12,767 bases of DNA from Bryobacteraceae bacterium (GTDB lineage: Bacteria > Acidobacteriota > Terriglobia > Bryobacterales > Bryobacteraceae). The DNA lies in assembly GCA_025929455.1 (NCBI GenBank), contig JAICMB010000036.1, forward strand, positions 1-12,767, written 5' to 3'. The notes below the pieces were generated by a model. The model made no database searches and had not been told where the DNA came from. It worked only from the letters and a program-made list of their open reading frames with translations. Below are positions 5,614 to 12,767 of this stretch, in pieces (the first letter of the stretch is position 1; every line of letters begins with the position of its first letter). Both the position numbers and the translations under genes were made by a program.

Positions 5614-6525
5614 CTACTCGCGGTTACCCGATGCCGCGCGCAGCGCCGTTTTTCTTTTTCGAAGCAGCGCGAGACCGAGCAAGCCGAGGCCGACCAGGAG
5701 AATTGCGGCCGGCTCCGGAACGGGCTGGAACGCCATGCCGCCCACGAAATTCGACCCCGTCGTTCCCACCAGCATGGCGGCCCCGGTTGAGGGGTTGATG
5801 GTAAACAACTGCGCTACATCGCCATCACCGCCGAACAGAACGCCATCCGGGCGCACGGCGAGCGCGCCGAAGAACGTCGCGGTGTTCACCGCGGTCCCGA
5901 TCAAGGCGCCGGTTGCGGGATTGAGGACCTGCAGCCGCGGATTAATAGGACCCATGCCCGCGAAATCGGCCGCGGATTCATACAGCGTGCCGTCCGGAGC
6001 GAACGCAATAGTCCCGAAGAACTGCAGCGGCGGGCCGATCGCAGTTGCAACGCCGGTGGTCTTGTCGACGGTGTAGAGTTGTCCGGGCGGAACGGCTCCG
6101 TTCGGTGACGATACGGCGTATAAGATCCCCGTCCCCGGTTGAATGGCGATATCAGAAACTCCGACGTTCGCTCCGCCGGATGTGACGGTGACAGTGCTGA
6201 GCAACGCGCCGGTGAGCGGATCGACGCGTATGAGATCGCTCGGCATTTGCGGGGGCGGCGGCGGAAACGGCGCTCCCCCGGTGGTTGAGGCGAACAGATC
6301 GCCCGTTAGGTCGAAAGCCAGGCCGGTAATGCGGCTGACTCCGGACGGCGTACCGATGACCGATATGGCGCCCGTGGACTGATTAATGGTGACCAGCGCA
6401 CCGTCGTTTGTGGAGGGAACGGGCGAGCCGGTCCCGTGTCCTCCTAAACCTCCATACAGCACTGTCGCGCCTGCGCCGGGCAATAGCAGGGCAGCAACGC
6501 TCAACACACTTAGAATGGTTCGCAT
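5614..6525 (-). CDS. PEP-CTERM sorted, propeller-like repeat surface protein
   Basis: A 303-residue secreted protein. Residues 1-20 form a signal peptide (MRTILSVLSVAALLLPGAGA). The mature part contains at least five repeats of a strand pattern ending in T-G-A or T-G-V: LVTINQSTGAISVIGT (44-59), LIRVDPLTGALLST (98-111), LYTVDKTTGVATAIG (150-164), LQVLNPATGALIGT (198-211) and LFTINPSTGAAMLVGT (240-255). These look like blades of a beta-propeller. A proline run PFPPPPP lies at 87-93. The C-terminus is a classic PEP-CTERM tag: VPEP at 269-272, a hydrophobic helix at about 273-288 and the basic end RKRK (289-292). An exosortase would cut there after export; none is encoded here. The start is fixed by a strong Shine-Dalgarno GGAGGA 5 nt upstream. 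It lies 80 nt downstream of tadA on the same strand. Function beyond surface or exopolysaccharide association is unknown. Confidence 0.88.
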   Translation of the reverse strand: MRTILSVLSVAALLLPGAGATVLYGGLGGHGTGSPVPSTNDGALVTINQSTGAISVIGTPSGVSRITGLAFDLTGDLFASTTGGAPFPPPPPQMPSDLIRVDPLTGALLSTVTVTSGGANVGVSDIAIQPGTGILYAVSSPNGAVPPGQLYTVDKTTGVATAIGPPLQFFGTIAFAPDGTLYESAADFAGMGPINPRLQVLNPATGALIGTAVNTATFFGALAVRPDGVLFGGDGDVAQLFTINPSTGAAMLVGTTGSNFVGGMAFQPVPEPAAILLVGLGLLGLALLRKRKTALRAASGNRE

Positions 6526-6530
6526 TCTTG

Positions 6531-6536
6531 TCCTCC
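6531..6536 (-). promoter_or_regulatory. Shine-Dalgarno of the PEP-CTERM gene
   Basis: GGAGGA on the minus strand stands 5 nt before the ATG at 6523-6525. It decides the start, because the same reading frame stays open upstream to 7038 through the tadA region. It is among the strongest ribosome-binding sites in the window, which suggests high expression. Confidence 0.75.
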
Positions 6537-6605
6537 GCTTTGCATGGTAGGAAGACCGAACGCCAGAGCGCAATGGTTCTGCCTGAAGAGCCGGCACTAT
6601 AACCG

Positions 6606-7052
6606 TTAGCGGCGCGGTTCGAAGAAGTCTTTCAGCAGCGCGGTGCATTCGGCGGCGCGCACGCCCTCGATGATTTCGAGGCGGTGGTTTAGCAGATCCG
6701 AGTCTGCAACACGGAACTTGCTGCGCACGCCGCCGAAGCGCAGATCGCGTGCGCCGAAGACGAGGCGGTGGACGCGCGCGTTGACGAGCGCGCCTGCACA
6801 CATGACGCAGGGTTCGAGCGTTACGTATAGAGCCGCGTCGCTCAGCCGGTAATTGCCGAGTGACTGCGCGGCCTCGCGTAGACAGAGGATTTCGGCGTGC
6901 GCGGTAGGATCGGTGCGCGCGATGGGGCTGTTGTGGGCGCGCGCGAACTCGCGGCCTGCATACACGAGCACTGCGCCGACCGGGACTTCTCCGGTGCGAG
7001 CTGCCTGGCGCGCTTCGGCGAGCGCGATGGCCATCCAATCATCGTCATTCAT
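6606..7052 (-). CDS. tadA: tRNA-specific adenosine deaminase TadA
   Basis: A 148-residue zinc-dependent deaminase that converts the wobble adenosine-34 of tRNA-Arg(ACG) to inosine, letting one tRNA read several CGN codons. All core elements of the cytidine/deoxycytidylate deaminase fold are present. GEVPVGAVLV is at 21-30. The zinc ligand and proton-shuttle motif HAE has His52 and Glu54. PCVMCAGAL contains zinc ligands Cys82 and Cys85. AHNSPIARTDPTAHAEI (39-55) matches TadA better than free-base deaminases. GARDLRFGGVRS (100-111) replaces the more common D-x-K-x-G-A-x-G-S version of this loop, a mild variant. Length is typical. No strong Shine-Dalgarno precedes ATG 7050-7052. The gene is followed after 80 nt by the PEP-CTERM gene, which has its own strong ribosome-binding site; a functional link is not implied. 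Confidence 0.95.
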   Translation of the reverse strand: MNDDDWMAIALAEARQAARTGEVPVGAVLVYAGREFARAHNSPIARTDPTAHAEILCLREAAQSLGNYRLSDAALYVTLEPCVMCAGALVNARVHRLVFGARDLRFGGVRSKFRVADSDLLNHRLEIIEGVRAAECTALLKDFFEPRR

Positions 7053-7148
7053 GGAACTTTTACGATGAAATCACCGTAGCGCAATGAGGACGTGATGGCC
7101 GGGCCCTCGCCGGAGGTCCTGATACTCTTAAGGTAGATAGACAACAAT

Positions 7149-8333
7149 ATGTTCCGGTATCTGCCGTTGGTGTTCAAAAACGCGCTACGGAACCGCCGCC
7201 GCAGCGTTCTAACCGTGGGCAGTATCGGCGTGTCGCTCTGCCTGTTGGGCGTCATGATGGCGCTCTACCGCGTGATGTTTTTGGCAGGGCCGCAAACTCC
7301 GGCGCAGGCCAAGCGGGCGGTGGTTCATCATCGCGTGTCGATTACGCAGCCGCTGCCGATGTCCTACGAGCAGCAGATTGCGGCGGTTCATGGGGTGGCG
7401 GGCATCACAACGTGGCAGTGGTTTGGAGGCCGTTATAAAGATGACCGCGACCAGCGCAACTTCTTCGCGCAGTTTGCGGTCGACCCGGGCGCGATTCCTA
7501 CCGTGCTGCCGGAAGTCAGCATGCCGCAGGACGAGATGAAAGCGTTTCAGACGGAGCGCACGGCCTGCATCGTGGGCAGGTCGCTGGCAGATAAGTTCGG
7601 CTGGAAAGTGGGCGACCGCATCACGATTCTGGGCGACATCTTTCCGGTTGATCTCGAATTCAAGATCGCGGGCATCTTTACGAATCCCGACAACGAAGAC
7701 GTTCTATTCTTCAATCGCGAGTATCTGCGCCAGGCGCTGATTGCGAAGAATACCGGGCAGTCGCTCGGGATGGCGGATACCAGCGGGGCGTATCTGCTAA
7801 TTGCAGACAGTCCCGCTGACGTTTCGGGCATCTCACAAGCGATCGATAAGATGTACGACAATTCGCCCGCTCCGACCAAGACGGAGTCGGAACAGGCCTT
7901 TGCGCTGAGTTTCGCGAGCATGTTGGGGAATTTGAAACTGTTCCTGGCCGCGATTGCGTGCGCGATTACGTTCACGATTTTATTGGTGTGCGCGAATACG
8001 ATTTCGATGTCGGTGCGCGAGCGTGTCCGCGAGGTGGGCATATTAAAGACGTTAGGGTACACGCGCGGGACGATACTCGGACTCATTCTCGGCGAGGCAG
8101 CGGTGATATCGCTCATCGGCGGCGCCGTCGGCCTGCTGCTCGCTTCCGGCTTATGCATGCTGGTCCGGCAGGGCCCGGCATTCATCGCGGGCATTAAAAC
8201 CCTGGCGCTGACGCCGGATGTTATAGGTGTATCGCTGGCCGTGGCAGTGTTCATCGGAGTAGCGAGTTCGTTCGCGCCGGCATGGAACGCGTCGCGGACG
8301 ACGATTCTCGACGCGCTGCGCTATAGCGGGTAG
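7149..8333 (+). CDS. FtsX/MacB-type ABC transporter permease, first subunit
   Basis: A 394-residue inner-membrane protein of the MacB/LolE (type VII ABC) family. It has one membrane helix near the N-terminus (about 20-42) and a large periplasmic domain (about 46-255) of the MacB_PCD type, with GRSLADKFGWKVGDRITI at 143-160. A C-terminal FtsX domain follows with three helices at about 262-286, 307-338 and 356-378. The cytoplasmic loop before the third helix carries the family signature RERVREVGILKTLGYTRG (290-307). It has no fused ATPase, unlike E. coli MacB. It is the first gene of the exporter block; the second permease starts 3 nt after its stop. The two permeases differ clearly in sequence and probably form a heterodimer. 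ATG 7149 has only a weak, distant AAGG upstream. Substrate unknown. Confidence 0.9.
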   Translation: MFRYLPLVFKNALRNRRRSVLTVGSIGVSLCLLGVMMALYRVMFLAGPQTPAQAKRAVVHHRVSITQPLPMSYEQQIAAVHGVAGITTWQWFGGRYKDDRDQRNFFAQFAVDPGAIPTVLPEVSMPQDEMKAFQTERTACIVGRSLADKFGWKVGDRITILGDIFPVDLEFKIAGIFTNPDNEDVLFFNREYLRQALIAKNTGQSLGMADTSGAYLLIADSPADVSGISQAIDKMYDNSPAPTKTESEQAFALSFASMLGNLKLFLAAIACAITFTILLVCANTISMSVRERVREVGILKTLGYTRGTILGLILGEAAVISLIGGAVGLLLASGLCMLVRQGPAFIAGIKTLALTPDVIGVSLAVAVFIGVASSFAPAWNASRTTILDALRYSG

Positions 8334-8336
8334 AAC

Positions 8337-9506
8337 ATGGCCATACCGATCGCATACAACCTGCGAAATCTCACGGTCCGGAAGACGACTACGTTGATGA
8401 CGGCGCTGGGCGTGGCATTGACGGTGGCGGTGCTGGTATCGGTGCTGGCGCTGGTGGGCGGCCTGCGCCGGGCTTTTGCGTCGACGGGGAGTCCGGTCAA
8501 TATCGTCGTGCTGCGCAAAGGCTCGACGTCGGAGTTGAGCAGCGCGATGACGCGCGAAATTTTTCAGGACATGAAAGTCAAGCCGGGCATCGCGCGCGAC
8601 CCCGCTTCGGGCGAACCGCTCGCGTCCCTCGAGATCGTGACGGTCATTAACTTACCGAGCACTGATAATCCGAGCGGATTCAACATCAACGTGCGCGGCC
8701 TTTTGCCGATCGGCGAAAAGCTGCGTGACGGGGTAACGATCTCGCAGGGCCGCTGGTTCCGCCCGGGGCAGCGCGAGATCGTAGTTGGGAAATCGATCGC
8801 GGAGCGGCATCCGGCCGCGCAACTAGGCAAACAACTGCGCTTCGGGCGCGGCTGGTGGGCGGTGGTAGGCATCATGGACGCGGGGCATTCGGCCGTGAAC
8901 AGCGAGATCTGGGGCGATCTGAATCAGGTCAGCTCCGATTTCAACCGCAGCGACGGGCTGAGCTCGGTGCTGGTGCGCGCGCAGGACGCCGTCAGCGTGC
9001 AGCCGCTGATCAATTCCTTGAGCTCGGACCAGCGGCTTAAAGTGGATGCGATCAGCGAGCGCGAGTATTATGACCGGCAGACCGCGAGCGGGCTGGTGCT
9101 GGAAACCGTGGGCATTTTTATCGCGTGCATTATGGCGATCGGGAGCAGCTTCGCGGCCATGAACACGATGTATGCGGCGGTGGCGCGGCGCGCGCGGGAG
9201 GTCGGCACTTTGCGCGTGCTGGGATTTTCGCGCGGCAGCATTCTGTTCAGCTTCTTTATCGAATCGGTGCTGTTGTCGGCGATTGGCGGTGTGCTGGGCT
9301 GCCTGCTGGTGCTGCCGCTGAACGACGTTACGACCGGAATCACCAGCTTTTTTACGTTCAGCGAAATTGCGTTCAGTTTCCATGTCGGGACGGAAGCGAT
9401 CGCGATCGGGATCGCCTTCGCTATTGTGATGGGCGCGCTGGGCGGCTTGTTCCCGGCGCGAATGGCGGCCAAGAAGGAGATATTGACCGCGCTGCGTGAA
9501 GTGTAG
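8337..9506 (+). CDS. FtsX/MacB-type ABC transporter permease, second subunit
   Basis: A 389-residue relative of the preceding permease with the same layout. The first helix is at about 18-41, followed by a periplasmic MacB_PCD-like domain (about 45-245) with [20 protein letters not shown] at 138-157. The FtsX domain has helices at about 253-277, 298-327 and 350-372. The signature loop reads [19 protein letters not shown] (283-301). The C-terminus [13 protein letters not shown] (375-387) is the usual FtsX ending. The gene starts 3 nt after the first permease stop, so translation is probably coupled. Its own end overlaps the earliest possible start of the adaptor gene. The periplasmic part shares little visible sequence with the first permease, suggesting specialised halves of one transporter. 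Confidence 0.9.
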   Translation: MAIPIAYNLRNLTVRKTTTLMTALGVALTVAVLVSVLALVGGLRRAFASTGSPVNIVVLRKGSTSELSSAMTREIFQDMKVKPGIARDPASGEPLASLEIVTVINLPSTDNPSGFNINVRGLLPIGEKLRDGVTISQGRWFRPGQREIVVGKSIAERHPAAQLGKQLRFGRGWWAVVGIMDAGHSAVNSEIWGDLNQVSSDFNRSDGLSSVLVRAQDAVSVQPLINSLSSDQRLKVDAISEREYYDRQTASGLVLETVGIFIACIMAIGSSFAAMNTMYAAVARRAREVGTLRVLGFSRGSILFSFFIESVLLSAIGGVLGCLLVLPLNDVTTGITSFFTFSEIAFSFHVGTEAIAIGIAFAIVMGALGGLFPARMAAKKEILTALREV

Positions 9507-9519
9507 CGGGGATATTACC

Positions 9520-10890
9520 GTGGGCGTTACCAACGAACCGGATGTCGGGATGGACGATTTAAAGAGTCTGCATATCGACCGTTCGCGCAAGCGCGGCGGC
9601 GAGCCTTCGCCGTGGGCGGTGCGCTGGATCGTTGGGGGCGTACTGCTATTTCTGTTTCTCGGGGCGGGGCGCTTCATCTATGCCAAGCTGACGGCCGCGA
9701 CGGAAGTGGACACGGCGCGCGCCCAGGCAACCACGATCGGTGGCGAGGCGGCGGCCGAGGGCAACGTCATTCTCAACGCCACCGGCTACATCATCGCGGC
9801 GCACAAGATCGAACTGGCGTCGAAAGTGAACGGCAAGGTCGCCTGGATCGGCGTCGAGAAAGGCGATCGGGTACGGAACGGGCAGGTGCTGGTGCGATTG
9901 GAGGATCAGGAGTATCGCGCCCATGTAGTGCAATCGCAGGGAAATCTGGCGATGCTGCAGGCGCGGTTGCTGGAGGCGCAGCACGGTTCGCGGCCGGAAG
10001 AAATTGCGAAGGCCAAAGCGGATCTGGAGCAGGCCCGCGCGGATCTCGAGAACGCGCAAATCACGCTGCAGCGCACTCGCAATCTGGTGCGCGACGGCGT
10101 GCTCGCGAAACAGAACCTGGACGACGCGCAGGCGCGCTACGACGGGCAGGCCGCGAAAGTAGCGTCGCTGGACCACACCTATCAATTGGTGAAGCTGGGA
10201 CCACGCGCAGAAGAGATTGCGGCCGATAAGGCGCAGGTGGAGCAGGCACGCGGCGCGCTCGACTTCGATCAGACCCAGCTTGAGAACACGGTGATTCGCG
10301 CTCCGATCGACGGAACGATTCTGGAGCGCAACGTCGAGATCGGCGAGTTCGTGACTACCGGTTTTGTGGGCGACAAGGGCGCCAAGGGTTATGTCGTGTC
10401 GATGGCGAATCTGAACGACCTCCAGGCGGAACTGGACATCAACCAGAACGATTTCGGCAAGCTGTCGCCGCGGCAACCGGGCGTCATTACGACCGACGCG
10501 TATCCCGACCGCAAATACCACGGCTACATCGAAGAGATTTCGCCGGAAGCAAATCGCCAGAAAGCGACCGTGCAGGTGAAGGTAAAGGTCGAAAATCCTG
10601 ACGGGTATCTGCGGCCGGAGATGAACGCGACGGTCGCATTTTATCAGCCGCAAACGGGCGCGAAGAACACGCGAGCTGAAACGGTAGTGACGGTACCGCC
10701 GGGGGCGATTCGTGACGGCGCGGTGTTCATCGTGTATGACGGGCGCGCGGTGCGGCGGGCGGTAAAGACGGGTGCGACCACGGCGCGAGGTGTGCGTGTG
10801 GAATCGGGGCTGATCGGCGGCGAGGATGTCATTGTCAATCCGCCCGCGGATTTGAAAGACGGGCAGCGCGTCAAGCCCAAAAAGGTTTAG
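9520..10890 (+). CDS. HlyD/MacA-type periplasmic adaptor (membrane fusion protein)
   Basis: A 456-residue adaptor anchored in the inner membrane by one helix (about 32-56, WAVRWIVGGVLLFLFLGAG); there is no lipobox. The first half of the biotinyl-lipoyl-like domain is GYIIAAHKIELASKVNGKV, followed by GDRVRNGQVLVRLEDQEY. A long alpha-helical hairpin rich in Ala, Glu, Gln and Arg comes next, in which GSRPEEIAKAKADLEQA and GPRAEEIAADKAQVEQA mark the two arms. The second lipoyl half is TVIRAPIDGTILERNVEIGE. Beta-barrel and membrane-proximal parts follow, ending in a basic tail. Such proteins link the ABC core to an outer-membrane channel or capture substrate in the periplasm. The coding frame opens at GTG 9496, overlapping the permease stop. 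I prefer GTG 9520, which has GCGGGGA 7 nt upstream; ATG 9550 is a third choice. The ATPase gene follows after 21 nt. Confidence 0.9.
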   Translation: MGVTNEPDVGMDDLKSLHIDRSRKRGGEPSPWAVRWIVGGVLLFLFLGAGRFIYAKLTAATEVDTARAQATTIGGEAAAEGNVILNATGYIIAAHKIELASKVNGKVAWIGVEKGDRVRNGQVLVRLEDQEYRAHVVQSQGNLAMLQARLLEAQHGSRPEEIAKAKADLEQARADLENAQITLQRTRNLVRDGVLAKQNLDDAQARYDGQAAKVASLDHTYQLVKLGPRAEEIAADKAQVEQARGALDFDQTQLENTVIRAPIDGTILERNVEIGEFVTTGFVGDKGAKGYVVSMANLNDLQAELDINQNDFGKLSPRQPGVITTDAYPDRKYHGYIEEISPEANRQKATVQVKVKVENPDGYLRPEMNATVAFYQPQTGAKNTRAETVVTVPPGAIRDGAVFIVYDGRAVRRAVKTGATTARGVRVESGLIGGEDVIVNPPADLKDGQRVKPKKV

Positions 10891-10911
10891 CATCGACGAA
10901 AGGTCCACGGA

Positions 10912-11637
10912 ATGGCCGAGACGATAATTCAAACCAGGCACTTGACGAAAGAGTATGTCCGCGACGAGTTTCATGTCATCGCGCTGAAGGACGTCAGCGT
11001 CGATATCGCGAAGGGCGAGTTTGTTGCGTTGATGGGACCGTCGGGCTCGGGTAAGTCGACGCTGCTGCATCTTATTGCCGCGATGGACCGCGCCAGCGAT
11101 GGCGAGATTCGAGTGTTGGGCGAGGATTTGCGGAGCTTGAGCGATCGCGCGATCGCGCACTGGCGGAATGTACACGTCGGGTTTATCTTTCAGTCGTTCA
11201 ACCTCATTCCGGTATTGAGCGCGCTTGAAAATGTCGAGTTGCCGCTGAAGCTCACGGGCTTGAAAAAGGCGGAGCGCTTTGAGCACGCGCGCACGGCGCT
11301 GAAGCTGGTCGGGCTCGCCGACCGGGAGAACCATTTGCCGCGGCAACTCTCGGGTGGCCAGGAGCAGCGTGTTGCGATTGCACGAGCCATCGTGACCGAT
11401 CCGGACCTGATTCTTGCGGATGAGCCCACGGGCAACCTGGACGCAGGTTCCGCACAGGAAGTGCTGACGCTGCTCTCGCGCCTTAACAAGGAGTTCGGAA
11501 AGACCATCGTGATGGTCACGCACGATCCGCACGCGGCCAGCTTCGCGACGAAGATACGGCATCTCGAAAAAGGCGAGTTGCTTCCGGAAAATGTCACACC
11601 GGCGGACTGGGCCAGCACGGTGTCGGCGAGCCGATGA
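10912..11637 (+). CDS. LolD/MacB-type ABC transporter ATPase
   Basis: A 241-residue cytoplasmic ATPase that drives the two FtsX-type permeases. All motifs are in order: Walker [10 protein letters not shown] (42-50, Lys48); Q-loop Gln94 in [13 protein letters not shown] signature LSGGQ (146-150), followed by EQR rather than the more usual QQR; Walker B LILADE (167-172 region, Glu171); D-loop GNLD (174-177); H-loop His204 in MVTHDPHAA. The [20 protein letters not shown] stretch places it in the MacB/LolD/FtsE subgroup. The length is slightly over the LolD norm because of a short C-terminal tail. AAAGG about 9 nt upstream serves as ribosome-binding site. The last codons overlap the start of the peptidase gene by 4 nt (ATGA), so the exporter and the peptidase are translated as a coupled pair. 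Confidence 0.94.
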   Translation: MAETIIQTRHLTKEYVRDEFHVIALKDVSVDIAKGEFVALMGPSGSGKSTLLHLIAAMDRASDGEIRVLGEDLRSLSDRAIAHWRNVHVGFIFQSFNLIPVLSALENVELPLKLTGLKKAERFEHARTALKLVGLADRENHLPRQLSGGQEQRVAIARAIVTDPDLILADEPTGNLDAGSAQEVLTLLSRLNKEFGKTIVMVTHDPHAASFATKIRHLEKGELLPENVTPADWASTVSASR

Positions 11638-12767
11638 GCGCGGCTCCGCTTGACTCCAACCAAACGCCGCTGATTCCGCGGCGCGTGCTCTTCGGCAATC
11701 CTGAAAAGGCCTCGCCCGAGCTTTCGCCGGACGGCAAAATGCTTGCGTATCTCGCGCCGGATGAAGGCGTGCTGAACGTGTGGGTGCGCACGCTGGGCGC
11801 GAATGACGACCGGCCGGTCACGCGCGATCGCGTGCGCGGCATTCGCGACTACGTATGGCAGCCCGACAGCACGCATCTGCTTTACCTGCAGGACACCGGC
11901 GGCAACGAGAATTTTCATCTCTTTCAAACCAGCCTGGAAACGCGGGAGACGCGCGATCTTACGCCGTTCGAGGGCGTGCGCGCGCAGGTGGTCGCGATCG
12001 ACCGGCTGCATCCGGAGGAGATGCTGGTGGCGTTGAACAAGCGCGATCCGCAGTTGTTCGATGTCTACCGCTTGAGCTTCGCGAGCGGAGAATTGACGCT
12101 CGACACGGAGAATCCCGGCGATGTTTCGGGCTGGACCGCGGACAATGCGCTCGAGGTGCGCGCGGCGGAAGCCGTGACTGAGGGCGGCTGGCAGGAGGTT
12201 CGCATTCGCGCGGACCGCAATTCGCCATGGCGCATGTTCCAGCGCTGGGGGCCCGATGAAGCGATGGGCGGTGTGGCGGCGTTCACGCCCGCGAACGATG
12301 CCGTATATCTGCTGACCAGCGTCGGGGCGAACACCGCGCGGCTGCTCGAAGTGAAGCTGTCTGACGGCGCATCGCGCGTCGTCGCGGAGGACCCGCATTA
12401 TGACGTGGGCGGCGTGCTGGTGCATCCGACGCGCCGCGAGTTGCAGGCCGTCAGCTTTGTGCGCGCGCGAGTCGAGTGGCAACTGCTCGATCCGACGCTG
12501 CACGACGATTTCGACGTGATCGGGCACGGGCGCGACGCGGATTTCGGCATCAGCAGCCGCGATGTGGCGGACACGACGTGGGTCGTGCTGTACCGGTCCG
12601 ACGATGCATCGCCCGCGTATTATCTATACGACCGTGCAAAACGCAGCTTGTCATTTCTGTTTGCGGTGCAGCCTGAGATCGATCAATACCGCCTCGCAAA
12701 AATGCAACCGATCCGATATGCCGCGCGCGACGGATTGTCGATCGAGGGCTATCTCACGCTGCCGGTG
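11634..12767 (+). CDS. S9 family (prolyl oligopeptidase/acylaminoacyl-peptidase-like) peptidase, N-terminal part
   Basis: An open frame of 378 codons reaches the right edge. The translation begins [20 protein letters not shown] and continues [20 protein letters not shown]. It matches the N-terminal beta-propeller of S9 peptidases of the type that continue N-V-W-V-R-T-x-G and [20 protein letters not shown]. Propeller-like strands fill residues 20-350, and the end of the window ([17 protein letters not shown]) is the entry to the alpha/beta-hydrolase domain. The catalytic Ser-Asp-His triad therefore lies beyond the window and cannot be checked. No signal peptide is visible from ATG 11634, so the enzyme may be cytoplasmic, in contrast to many secreted relatives. 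The ATG overlaps the ATPase stop, which fixes the start and ties it to the exporter operon. A role in clearing or processing peptides handled by the transporter is inference. Confidence 0.9.
   Translation, partial: MSAAPLDSNQTPLIPRRVLFGNPEKASPELSPDGKMLAYLAPDEGVLNVWVRTLGANDDRPVTRDRVRGIRDYVWQPDSTHLLYLQDTGGNENFHLFQTSLETRETRDLTPFEGVRAQVVAIDRLHPEEMLVALNKRDPQLFDVYRLSFASGELTLDTENPGDVSGWTADNALEVRAAEAVTEGGWQEVRIRADRNSPWRMFQRWGPDEAMGGVAAFTPANDAVYLLTSVGANTARLLEVKLSDGASRVVAEDPHYDVGGVLVHPTRRELQAVSFVRARVEWQLLDPTLHDDFDVIGHGRDADFGISSRDVADTTWVVLYRSDDASPAYYLYDRAKRSLSFLFAVQPEIDQYRLAKMQPIRYAARDGLSIEGYLTLPV

Noticed and set aside
6526..7038. In-frame upstream extension of the PEP-CTERM frame, which stays open to 7038 (474 codons in total).
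   Set aside because: The extension overlaps tadA in another frame on the same strand, is Arg-rich low-quality sequence, and the strong GGAGGA plus signal peptide fix the start at 6525.
9646..11562. 638-codon open frame on the minus strand opposite the adaptor and ATPase genes.
   Set aside because: Its sequence is Arg/His/Leu-rich with no motif, and it mirrors two well-supported genes. High third-position GC on the plus strand explains the lack of stops.
11190..12527. 445-codon open frame on the minus strand opposite the ATPase and peptidase genes.
   Set aside because: It is a shadow of two genes with clear family motifs; no domain is visible in its own translation.

Overview
The window is high-GC bacterial chromosomal DNA, most likely from an Acidobacteriota member of the Solibacter/Bryobacter type. 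This is inferred from the mix of families: an Oar-like TonB receptor with a carboxypeptidase-regulatory N-terminus, a PEP-CTERM surface protein, a split MacB-type exporter, an S9 peptidase, and short GC-rich hairpin repeats in the gene gaps. No species-level marker is present, so the lineage is a guess.

Layout. At 1-1969 a minus-strand pair encodes an HprK-like P-loop protein and, 2 nt downstream, an Oar-like TonB-dependent receptor that runs off the left edge. Divergent to it, 2079-3194 (+) encodes a GT4 glycosyltransferase of the WbaZ-like type. The gap 3195-3685 is packed with hairpin repeats. Next comes a divergent pair of regulator-like genes: an XRE-type HTH protein with a C-terminal region that looks like a degenerate LexA/CI (S24) fold (3686-4384, -), and a small Cys-motif plus HTH-like protein (4872-5456, +). 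A 487-bp AT-richer control region separates them. Another hairpin repeat copy (5502-5540) follows. On the minus strand are then tadA (6606-7052) and, downstream of it, a PEP-CTERM protein (5614-6525).

From 7149 to the right edge five plus-strand genes are tightly packed: two different FtsX/MacB-type permeases (3-nt gap), a membrane-anchored HlyD/MacA-type adaptor, a LolD/MacB-type ATPase, and an S9 peptidase whose start codon overlaps the ATPase stop (ATGA). This reads as one transcription unit for an inner-membrane/periplasm efflux or peptide-export machine with an associated peptidase. No outer-membrane TolC-like gene is visible.

No rRNA, tRNA, CRISPR array, transposase or integrase was seen. 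The least ordinary parts are the covarying hairpin repeats that sit only in the two convergent gaps and bracket the regulator pair, the regulator pair itself with its candidate operators, the HprK-like/TonB pair, and the split two-permease exporter coupled to a peptidase.
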